From positions 62,001 to 126,000 of the forward strand of contig NZ_JAHWFK010000027.1 of assembly GCF_019710575.1 (NCBI RefSeq): a stretch of 64,000 bases of DNA, given 5' to 3'. A model generated the notes under the pieces. It saw nothing but the letters and a program-made list of their open reading frames with translations, was not told the DNA's origin and did not search any database. Shown piece by piece: positions 42,155 through 49,993 of the stretch (positions are counted from its first letter, which is position 1; each line of letters starts with the position of its first letter). A program made the position numbers and the translations under genes. Origin of the DNA: Paractinoplanes polyasparticus. Lineage in GTDB: Bacteria; Actinomycetota; Actinomycetes; Mycobacteriales; Micromonosporaceae.

Positions 42155-42165
42155 GAATCTCTCGT

Positions 42166-43512
42166 GTGTCAGCACAGTATCAGGTCAGCGGTGACAGCGC
42201 CGCCTCGATTTCCGCCAGCATCGAGGCGGGTGTCCGCACGGGCGACTGGGTCTTCGGTGCGGCCCTGCCACCGGTCCGGGTTCTCGCCGACACCCTGCAC
42301 GTCAGCCCGGCCACGGTGGCCAAGGCCTACCAAGAGTTGCGGAAACGCGGCGTCGTCGAGACCGAGGGTCGTCGCGGCACCCGCATCCGGTCCCGCCCGC
42401 CCGTCGCCGGCCCCCGGTCCGCGATGCGCCTGCCCGCGGCCGAGGGCGTGCGCGACCTCTCCTCCGGCGAGCCCGATGTCCGTCTGTTGCCGTCGCTCGG
42501 CCGCGCGCTGCGAGCGTTGGCCGAGACCAACGGCACCCCCCAGGGCTACGCGTCGGCAGCCGCGATGCCCGAGCTGATCGAGGCGGCTCGTCCGCGCCTG
42601 GTCGCCGACGGCATCCCGGCCGCGGACGCCGAGATCACCGTCACCTCGGGCACGCTCGATGCCATCGAACGCCTGCTCACAGCCCACTTGCGGGCCGGCG
42701 ACGCGGTCGCTGTGGAAGATCCGGGCTGGGCCAATCTGCTCGACCTGCTGGCCGCCCTCGGCCTGCGCCCGCTCCCCGTCGCGGTCGATCCGGAAGGCCC
42801 CGACCCGGCCGCGATGGCGACTGCCCTGCAGTCGGGCGCGCGGGCCGCGGTGGTCACCGTCCGGGCGCAGAACCCGACCGGCGTGGCCGTCAGCGCGGCC
42901 CGGTCCGAGGCTCTGCGCGACCTGTTCGCGAGCCGTCCGGGCGTGCTGGTGATCGAGGACGATCACGCCGCCGAGCTGGCCGAGCAGCCGCCCCACTGCG
43001 TCGGGCCGGTCACCGGCGCCTGGGCACTGACCCGCTCGGCGTCCAAGCCCTTCGGCCCCGACCTGCGCATCGCTCTGCTCGCCGGCGACGCGGCCACCAT
43101 CGCCCGGGTCGTGGGTCGCATGCGCATCGGCTCGGGCTGGGTCTCCACTGTGCTCCAGCGCATGCTCTTGCATCTGTGGAACGACGACGAGGTCACCCGG
43201 GCCGTGGCGGCCGCCGCCGAGACGTACGGCCGTCGCCGTCGCGCCCTGTGCGATGCACTGCGGGCGCAGGGGGTCGCCGCCGAGGGCGACACCGGCATCA
43301 ACGTCTGGGTGCCGGTCACCGACGAGACCCGCACGGTCGGCCTGCTGCGCGAGGCGGGCTACGCCGTGGCGCCGGGTTCCGTGTTCCGCGTGTCGGCGCC
43401 CCCGGGCGTACGCATCTCGATCGGCCCCCTCGACGAGCCGGAGATTCCGGCTTTGGCGGAGGCCGTGGCCACGGCCGTCCGTCCGCCCGCCCTCTACGCC
43501 CCGACTCGTTAG
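42166..43512 (+). CDS. MocR-type regulator (GntR HTH plus aminotransferase domain)
   Basis: The 448-residue protein has an N-terminal GntR winged helix (residues 10-75, LPPVRVLADTLHVSPATVAKAYQELRKRGVV) and a fold-I aminotransferase-like domain (about 95-440) with the PLP lysine in TRSASKPFGPDLR, the Asp in VIEDDHAAEL and Asn-Pro in RAQNPTG. MocR proteins commonly sense pyridoxal phosphate or GABA. Divergence from a gene with a pyridoxamine-oxidase-like domain suggests a vitamin B6-related circuit. GTG is the start, probably leaderless. Confidence 0.9.
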   Translation: MSAQYQVSGDSAASISASIEAGVRTGDWVFGAALPPVRVLADTLHVSPATVAKAYQELRKRGVVETEGRRGTRIRSRPPVAGPRSAMRLPAAEGVRDLSSGEPDVRLLPSLGRALRALAETNGTPQGYASAAAMPELIEAARPRLVADGIPAADAEITVTSGTLDAIERLLTAHLRAGDAVAVEDPGWANLLDLLAALGLRPLPVAVDPEGPDPAAMATALQSGARAAVVTVRAQNPTGVAVSAARSEALRDLFASRPGVLVIEDDHAAELAEQPPHCVGPVTGAWALTRSASKPFGPDLRIALLAGDAATIARVVGRMRIGSGWVSTVLQRMLLHLWNDDEVTRAVAAAAETYGRRRRALCDALRAQGVAAEGDTGINVWVPVTDETRTVGLLREAGYAVAPGSVFRVSAPPGVRISIGPLDEPEIPALAEAVATAVRPPALYAPTR

Positions 43513-43558
43513 GGGCCGCCGACGCTTCTTCCGGTCCGATTGGGGTAGAACCTTCTCC

Positions 43559-44221
43559 ATGCCTAGGACCGAAGCGCCGGTCGGCGCGCAGCAGTGGGTG
43601 CCGCCCGAGCCGCGCAGCATCGAGCAGCTGAAAGAGGCCGCAGCTCACTGCGAGGGCTGCGAGCTGTACGCGGACGCCACCCAGACCGTCTTCGGCCGGG
43701 GCGCCGCGAACGCCAAGATCGTGTTCGTCGGCGAGCAGCCGGGCGACGTCGAGGACCAGCAGGGTCTGCCCTTCGTCGGTCCGGCCGGGCGGCTGCTGCG
43801 CGAGGCGGTCGACGACGCCGGCATCGACCCGGCCGACGTCTACATCACCAACGCGGTGAAGCACTTCCGCTTCGAGCTGCGGGGCAAGCGCCGCATCCAC
43901 CAGAATCCCGGACCCGCGCACATCACCGCCTGCCGGCCCTGGCTCGTCTCGGAGTTCTCGCTGTTGAAGCCCGAGCTGGTGGTGATCCTCGGAGCCACCG
44001 CCGGCCGGGCGCTGATCGGTCCGTCGTTCCGGGTCACCCAGCAGCGCGGAAAGCTGATGCCGTGGCCGGCCTCGGCGCAGCATCCCGGCGACTTCCCGGT
44101 CGCCGAGATCCAGGCCCTGGCCACGATCCACCCGTCGGCCGTGCTGCGCGCCGACGACCGCGAGACCGCCTACCGCGGCCTGGTCGACGACCTCAAGATC
44201 GCCGCGGCCGCCGTGAAGTGA
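43559..44221 (+). CDS. udgX: UdgX-type uracil-DNA glycosylase
   Basis: The 220-residue protein is a family-4-like uracil-DNA glycosylase with the UdgX insertion GKRRIHQNP. His114 in this loop is the residue that, in Mycobacterium smegmatis UdgX, bonds covalently to the abasic site. Other motifs are CEGCELY (Cys31, Cys34), VGEQPGDVEDQQGLPFVGPAG, ACRPW (Cys125) and ATIHPSAVLRA. I see three cysteines suited to the iron-sulphur cluster and no clear fourth. Start is ATG 43559. It is convergent with a TetR gene. Confidence 0.92.
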   Translation: MPRTEAPVGAQQWVPPEPRSIEQLKEAAAHCEGCELYADATQTVFGRGAANAKIVFVGEQPGDVEDQQGLPFVGPAGRLLREAVDDAGIDPADVYITNAVKHFRFELRGKRRIHQNPGPAHITACRPWLVSEFSLLKPELVVILGATAGRALIGPSFRVTQQRGKLMPWPASAQHPGDFPVAEIQALATIHPSAVLRADDRETAYRGLVDDLKIAAAAVK

Positions 44222-44228
44222 GCGCCTG

Positions 44229-44996
44229 TCAGGCTTGCGGCGGCTGAGGGCGTGAACCGAGCAACTGGTCGAGCCCGTCGAAGATGCGGTCGAGGCCGAA
44301 TCGGAACGATCGCTCCGAATCGCGGACGGCGTTGTACTCCTCGCCGGCCACGGTGCCGACCCGGCCCGAGATCGGGTAGGCGTCGAGCGGCATCAACCGC
44401 TCCAGCACGGGCGCGTTGACCGCCCACCACTCGGCGTCGGAAATGCCGGACTGCTCGGCCGTGCGCCGGGCCGCCACGTCGGCCCGGGCCGACGCCGCGG
44501 TGAAGTCGCTGATCAGCGTGATGACCTGGTCCATCTCGAGGTCGGTGAAGCCGGCCCCGTCGATCGCGGCGAGCTGCCACTCGTAGCGGTCGGACCCGTT
44601 CGGCCCGATCCACGGCCGGGCCTGCTCGACCTGGAGCAGCCACGGGTGCCGGTGGAACTCGTCCCACATCTGCCGGGCCACCACGGTCAGCCGCTCGCGC
44701 CACCCGCCCTCGTGCGGTGGTAGCCCCGGATCGCCCATCACCTCGTCGACCATCAGCCCGATCAGCTCGTCGCGGCTCGGCACGTACGTGTAGATCGACA
44801 TCAGCTTGAGCCCGAGCCGGTCGGCGACCTTGCGCATCGAGAAGGCGGGCAACCCCTCCTCGTCGGCGACCGCGATGCCCGCCCGGATCACCTCGTCGAC
44901 GCTGAATCGCTGCTTCGGCCCGCGCGACCCTTGCGGCACTCCCAAGGTGCGTCGCCACAGCAGGCTCAGCGTGCGGTCGACGTCCCCATTTTCCAT
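44229..44996 (-). CDS. TetR-family regulator with tetracycline-repressor-like C-terminus
   Basis: The 255-residue protein has a TetR helix-turn-helix at about residues 32-75 (VIRAGIAVADEEGLPAFSMRKVADRLGLKLMSIYTYVPSRDEL) and a TetR_C ligand-binding domain. It lies divergent from drrAB-type exporter genes with a 76-base gap, so it most likely represses them and itself and is released by an exported compound. The recognition helix is unusually Tyr-rich as in many TetR_C1 proteins. Confidence 0.88.
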   Translation of the reverse strand: MENGDVDRTLSLLWRRTLGVPQGSRGPKQRFSVDEVIRAGIAVADEEGLPAFSMRKVADRLGLKLMSIYTYVPSRDELIGLMVDEVMGDPGLPPHEGGWRERLTVVARQMWDEFHRHPWLLQVEQARPWIGPNGSDRYEWQLAAIDGAGFTDLEMDQVITLISDFTAASARADVAARRTAEQSGISDAEWWAVNAPVLERLMPLDAYPISGRVGTVAGEEYNAVRDSERSFRFGLDRIFDGLDQLLGSRPQPPQA

Positions 44997-45020
44997 GTGC
45001 CGAGATTACCCCGTGGGGTG

Positions 45021-45058
45021 TACGGTGAACGCCGCACCAAATACCGTGAGGCATACGG
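45021..45058. promoter_or_regulatory. Possible TetR operator region
   Basis: The divergent gap contains TACGGT (45021-45026), TACCGT (45042-45047) and TACGG (45054-45058); CCGT-N7-ACGG (45044-45058) forms an imperfect palindrome close to the drrA-like GTG. This is a candidate only. Confidence 0.3.
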
Positions 45059-45072
45059 AGTTAGGAGCAGCG

Positions 45073-46017
45073 GTGAATCTGGAAGCTGAAGGGCTACGGA
45101 AGCGGTACGGGGACGTGCGCGCTCTCGACGGCTTCGACCTGGCCGTGCCGCCCGGCGTGATCCACGGCCTGCTGGGCCCCAACGGCGCGGGCAAGACCAC
45201 GGCGGTCAAGGCGCTCGCCACCCTCATCGATGTCGACGGCGGCACGGCCCGGGTCGCCGGTTTCGACGTACGGAATCAGGCCGCGCAGGTCCGGCGCCGG
45301 ATCGGACTGATCGGGCAGAACGCGGCGGTCGACGAGATCCTGGGCGGCCGGCAGAACCTGGTGATGTTCGGCCGGCTCTACGGTCTGAGCAAAGTCGACG
45401 CACGAGCGAAGGCCGACCGCCTGCTCGACATGTTCGGGCTCACCGAGGCGGCAGAGCGCGCTGTCTCGACGTACAGCGGTGGCATGCGCCGCCGCCTCGA
45501 CATCGCCGCTGGTTTCATCCTCACTCCGGCCGTGCTCTTCCTCGACGAACCGACCACGGGGCTCGACCCGCGGGCGCGCAACGAGGTGTGGGCGGCCGTC
45601 CGCGAGGTCGCCGAGGCCGGCACGACAGTGCTGCTGACCACGCAGTATCTCGACGAGGCGGACCAACTGGCGGCCCGCATCTCGGTGATGAACCACGGCC
45701 GCATCGTCGCCGACGACACCCCGGCCGCGCTCAAGCGCCAGATCGGCGGCGACCGGGTGACCGTGACCGTCGCGGCCGACGCTCCGCTGGAATCGGTGGC
45801 CGCGCAGCTCACCACGGCCGTCGGCATCCCGGCCGTGCCCGATGCCGAGTCGCACAGCCTCACCTTCGAGGTCGGGGCCGGCGTTGTGGCGCTCGCCGGC
45901 ATCGTCCGTGCTCTCGACGATCTCAGCCTCGTCCCGGAGGATCTGGTGCTGCGCCGGCCGACCCTCGACGAGGTCTTCCTCACCTTGACCGCCGCTCCGC
46001 AGGAGGCTGCGCGATGA
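45073..46017 (+). CDS. DrrA-like ABC exporter ATPase
   Basis: The 314-residue ATPase has Walker A GPNGAGKTTAVK, signature TYSGGMRRRLDIAAG, Walker B VLFLDEPTTGLDP and the DrrA-type C-terminal domain ending LRRPTLDEVFLTLT. This subfamily powers daunorubicin-type and other small-molecule or lipid exporters. TTAGGAG lies seven bases before the GTG. Its stop overlaps the permease start (ATGA). Confidence 0.93.
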   Translation: MNLEAEGLRKRYGDVRALDGFDLAVPPGVIHGLLGPNGAGKTTAVKALATLIDVDGGTARVAGFDVRNQAAQVRRRIGLIGQNAAVDEILGGRQNLVMFGRLYGLSKVDARAKADRLLDMFGLTEAAERAVSTYSGGMRRRLDIAAGFILTPAVLFLDEPTTGLDPRARNEVWAAVREVAEAGTTVLLTTQYLDEADQLAARISVMNHGRIVADDTPAALKRQIGGDRVTVTVAADAPLESVAAQLTTAVGIPAVPDAESHSLTFEVGAGVVALAGIVRALDDLSLVPEDLVLRRPTLDEVFLTLTAAPQEAAR

Positions 46018-46796
46018 CCGCCGTACGGGCCGGATGGATTCTCACCCAGCGCAACCTCGCCCACTGGGCGCGCCAGCCGTGGACGCCGATCTTCGGGCTG
46101 ATGTTCTCGATCATGCTGTTGCTGGTCTTCGGCTTCCTCTTCGGTGGCGCGATCACCGTGCCCGGCGGCGGGGACTACATCACCTTCCTGCTGCCGGGCA
46201 TGCTGGCGCTGAGCATGATGTTCGGCGTCGAGGCCACGGCCACCGCGATGGCCAACGACGCGCGTAAGGGCATCACCGACCGCTTCCGCTCCCTGCCCAT
46301 CGGCAGCGCCTCGGTGGCCCTGGGCCGGGTGGGCGCCGACCTGGCCAACTCGGCGGTCGAGCTGCTGGTGCTCATCGCCGGCGGCCTGCTGATCGGCTGG
46401 CGGATCACCTCGGATCCCGCCTCGGCTGCTCTCGCCGTACTGCTGCTGTTGCTCTTCCGATTCTCGATGCTCTGGATCGGCATCTTCGTCGGGCTGGCGT
46501 TCCGCGGCGAGGGCGCGACGATGGCCGTGCAGGTGCTGGTGTGGCCGATCGGCTTCCTGTCGACGGCCATCGTCTCGGCCGAGACGATGCCGGCCTGGCT
46601 CGGCGCGATCGCAGCCTGGAACCCGCTCTCGGCCACGGCCACGGCGGCGCGCGGGCTCTTCGGCAACCCGACCGGCATCACCGAGGGGCCGCTGGCCGAC
46701 TCGGCCGTGTGGCTCGCCGTCGGCTGGCCGCTGCTGCTCACGGCCGTGTTCCTGCCGCTGTCGGCGCGGGCCTACCGCCGTTTGCGGAGTGGGTAG
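46014..46796 (+). CDS. DrrB-like ABC-2 exporter permease
   Basis: The 260-residue protein has six membrane segments and the ABC-2 family signatures LPGMLALSMMFGVEATATAMANDARKGITDRFRSLPI (partly) and WNPLSATATAARGLFGNP. It pairs with the preceding ATPase to export a hydrophobic compound, perhaps a drug or envelope lipid. Expression is likely controlled by the divergent TetR gene. Confidence 0.92.
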   Translation: MTAVRAGWILTQRNLAHWARQPWTPIFGLMFSIMLLLVFGFLFGGAITVPGGGDYITFLLPGMLALSMMFGVEATATAMANDARKGITDRFRSLPIGSASVALGRVGADLANSAVELLVLIAGGLLIGWRITSDPASAALAVLLLLLFRFSMLWIGIFVGLAFRGEGATMAVQVLVWPIGFLSTAIVSAETMPAWLGAIAAWNPLSATATAARGLFGNPTGITEGPLADSAVWLAVGWPLLLTAVFLPLSARAYRRLRSG

Positions 46797-46805
46797 GCTC
46801 GTGGG

Positions 46806-47006
46806 GTGCGGTTGACGGATTTCTGGGCGCGGCTGGGGGAAGTCTTCGGGGCCGCCTATGCACGCAGCATCGCGGCGGACCATTCTTTCGGCGAGTTGGG
46901 AAACCGGACGATAAACCAAGCGATTGCGGACGGTATCGAGACGGCTACCATCTGGCGTGCGGTGGTAGCCGCGTACCCCGATCGGGTGCCCTCCCGCCTG
47001 CGGTGA
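46806..47006 (+). CDS. DUF3046 small protein
   Basis: The 66-residue protein (RLTDFWARLGEVFGAAYARSIAADHSF and DGIETATIWRAVVAAYPD) is the DUF3046 family, found almost exclusively just upstream of recA in actinobacteria. Function is unknown. The start is GTG, nine bases after the drrB stop. Confidence 0.9.
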   Translation: MRLTDFWARLGEVFGAAYARSIAADHSFGELGNRTINQAIADGIETATIWRAVVAAYPDRVPSRLR

Positions 47007-47046
47007 CGCGTTTTTAGTACACCCGTTCTGGCGTGTCACTCGATCG

Positions 47047-47062
47047 TCGTACACGTGTTCGG
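47047..47062. promoter_or_regulatory. LexA (SOS) box of recA
   Basis: TCGTACACGTGTTCGG matches the actinobacterial SOS box TCGAACRNRTGTTCGA at all but the fourth and last positions, with the GTAC/GTTC half-site cores intact. It lies 146 bases before the recA ATG. Confidence 0.8.
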
Positions 47063-47065
47063 CTA

Positions 47066-47092
47066 TTGTCCACAGCGGTTCAGTTATCCACA
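47066..47092 (+). promoter_or_regulatory. Two perfect DnaA boxes upstream of recA
   Basis: TTGTCCACA (47066-47074), the actinobacterial consensus, and TTATCCACA (47084-47092), the E. coli consensus, lie in the same orientation 18 bases apart between the LexA box and the damage promoter. Confidence 0.75.
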
Positions 47093-47114
47093 GCTCGGGC
47101 AGGGCGGCGAATTT

Positions 47115-47137
47115 TTGTCATACCCACCGCCTACCTT
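47115..47137 (+). promoter_or_regulatory. RecA-independent (PafBC-type) promoter of recA
   Basis: TTGTCATAC (47115-47123), eight bases, TACCTT (47132-47137). This agrees with the consensus of the second, RecA-independent recA promoter described in mycobacteria. A transcript would begin near 47144. Confidence 0.75.
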
Positions 47138-47207
47138 GGTGCCCGTGGCGATGAACAGAAACGCATCGGCGAAGACGACCGTTAAATCGGGTACAGGGGT
47201 GGCGGAC

Positions 47208-48254
<1,047 letters not shown>

Positions 48255-48268
48255 TCGGCTGACCGGCC

Positions 48269-49135
48269 ATGCCGGCCCGACGAGGCGCGCGTTCCGGGCG
48301 CGGGTGGGATGCCATCCCACCCCGCCCCGCCCGCGCCGACGATGAGCACCCGTCCGGCGAGCCTCCGCCCGGCGACGACGCGGAACGCGGCAACGTTCCT
48401 GCCCGTCGCCGGCGGGCTTCGCCGGGCGGCAACCCCTCCCTCGACGGGTTCGATCCGTCCGGCGCCGTCCGTCGCGGCTTCGGTGACGGGCGAGGTCGTT
48501 CTCCGGGTGGTGGCCTTCCTGACGACTCCGACCGTGACGGCGCGCCCGGGTCGGGGCGCGGCCGTCGTGCCGGTCGGTCGCCGCAGGTCGCCCAGCCGGC
48601 GCAGAGCGAGGGCGAACGGGCCCGCGAGATCTGCTTGCGGCAGCTCGCTGTGCGCCCGCGCACCCGGGCCGAGCTGGCCAAGGTGCTCGCCCGCAAAGAG
48701 ATCTCCGAAGAGGTGATCGCCGAGGTCCTCGACCGCTACGACGAGGTCGGCATCATCGACGACGCGGCCTTCGCCCGGGCGTGGGTCACCAGCCGCCACC
48801 ACGGCCGCGGCCTGGCCCGCCGGGCGCTGGCCAACGAGTTGCGCCAGCGTGGCGTCGACGCCGAGGTGGCCACCGAGGCCCTGGAATCCGTCGACGAGGA
48901 AGGCGAGGCCGCCACCGCGCGGGCCCTGGTCGACCGCAAACTCCGCACAGCCACCGGCGCGCCCGACGCCATCTTCCGCCGCCTGGTCGCCATGCTGGCC
49001 CGTAAGGGCTACTCCGCCGGCGTGGCCATCCGCGCAGTCAAAGACGCCTTGGCCGCCCGCGATGCCGAGGCCGCCGAATTCGCCGACCAACTGGACGCCG
49101 ACGCCCTGGCCTCCGACGCCGACCCCACCTCCTGA
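48269..49135 (+). CDS. recX: RecX regulatory protein with long N-terminal extension
   Basis: RecX limits RecA filaments. The conserved three-helix repeats occupy about residues 115-275 (ICLRQLAVRPRTRAELAKVL, YDEVGIIDDAAFARAWVTSRH, RALANELRQRGVDAEVATEAL). The first 110 residues are a Gly/Arg/Asp/Pro-rich disordered extension not needed in typical 150-200-residue RecX; a start inside it is possible, e.g. no clear ribosome site decides. The gene follows recA after 14 bases and shares its promoters. Confidence 0.9.
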   Translation: MPARRGARSGRGWDAIPPRPARADDEHPSGEPPPGDDAERGNVPARRRRASPGGNPSLDGFDPSGAVRRGFGDGRGRSPGGGLPDDSDRDGAPGSGRGRRAGRSPQVAQPAQSEGERAREICLRQLAVRPRTRAELAKVLARKEISEEVIAEVLDRYDEVGIIDDAAFARAWVTSRHHGRGLARRALANELRQRGVDAEVATEALESVDEEGEAATARALVDRKLRTATGAPDAIFRRLVAMLARKGYSAGVAIRAVKDALAARDAEAAEFADQLDADALASDADPTS

Positions 49136-49410
49136 CCAGCCACCGCGACGACGCGCCACATCGCACCGTCGACGTGTTGCGTTGCCCGCGGCGGGCTGCA
49201 GTGATGCGTTGCGTCGCGATAGCGCGGCGTGTCGCTTCGGCGACAAGCTGTACCGCACCGCGCTGGGGTGCCCGGCTTGTGTTGAGGGCGACCCCGCCGT
49301 GCCGCAGGGCGCTGATGCGACGCGCGCACTGAGGTGGTGCACCCCGTGCCGAAGTGTGTCGGCGCGGGCGCGTCCTGCGGCGCGGGCGCGTCGTGCGGCG
49401 AGGACTAGAG

Positions 49411-49859
49411 CGGGGCGACGGAACGCCCGGTGACCCGCCCGGCGATGGTGGCGGTGATCCGCCCGGCGACGGCGGTGGGGACTCATTAGGTGACGGTGAT
49501 CCGCCCGGCGACGGCGGTGGGGACTCATTAGGCGAGGGCGATCCGCCCGGCGACGGCGGTGGGGACCCGCCTGGTGATGGTGGGGAGACCGACCTGGTGA
49601 CGGCGGCGGCGACCCGCCCGGTGACGGTGGGGGGCGAAACTCCGCCGGGCGACGACGGGCCGGGGGAGAATCCGCCCACCGATAAGCCGGGTGCGGGTGG
49701 GGGCACCGGTGACGACGATGAGTTGGACGCGGCGCGTCGAACGGCGACGGTGACGCCGACGAGGACACCGGGGGTGCCGGCCTTCCGGTGACCGGCATGA
49801 ACGCGGTGGGTATCGCCGGCCTCGGCGCGGCCAACGCGGCCGGGGGCGTGGGCTCGTGA
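49411..49859 (+). pseudogene. Decayed LPxTG-type surface protein with PGD repeats
   Basis: One frame reads repeated PPGDGGGD units, then PPTDKPGAGGGTGDDDELDAA. A shift of frame near 49735-49742 gives SNGDGDADEDTGGAGLPVTG, where LPVTG is a sortase motif. After it the expected hydrophobic and basic tail is split again: GLVTRRRQPEG lies in a third frame. An earlier shift at about 49585-49600 also breaks the repeats. No signal peptide is visible upstream. The most economical reading is a frameshifted cell-wall-anchored protein; sequencing error in the repeats is the alternative. The bases 49136-49410 show no gene. Confidence 0.55.
49456..49581 (+). repeat. Three 42-bp tandem repeats in the decayed surface-protein gene
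   Basis: Units at 49456-49497 and 49498-49539 differ at only a few bases, and a diverged third runs to about 49581. Each encodes a variant of DPPGDGGGDSLGDG. The multiple-of-three length kept the frame while the gene was intact. Confidence 0.85.
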
Positions 49860-49993
49860 CGCGGCGCCGGCAGCCCGAGGGTGAAACTCCGGCCTTATCT
49901 TGTGTCAGCGCGGTCGCGGCGAAGCTGGCGCGGCTGGGCTCGCGATCTTCGCCGGACATCGGCGTTCGCCACTGATTGGTAACGTGTGAGCTT

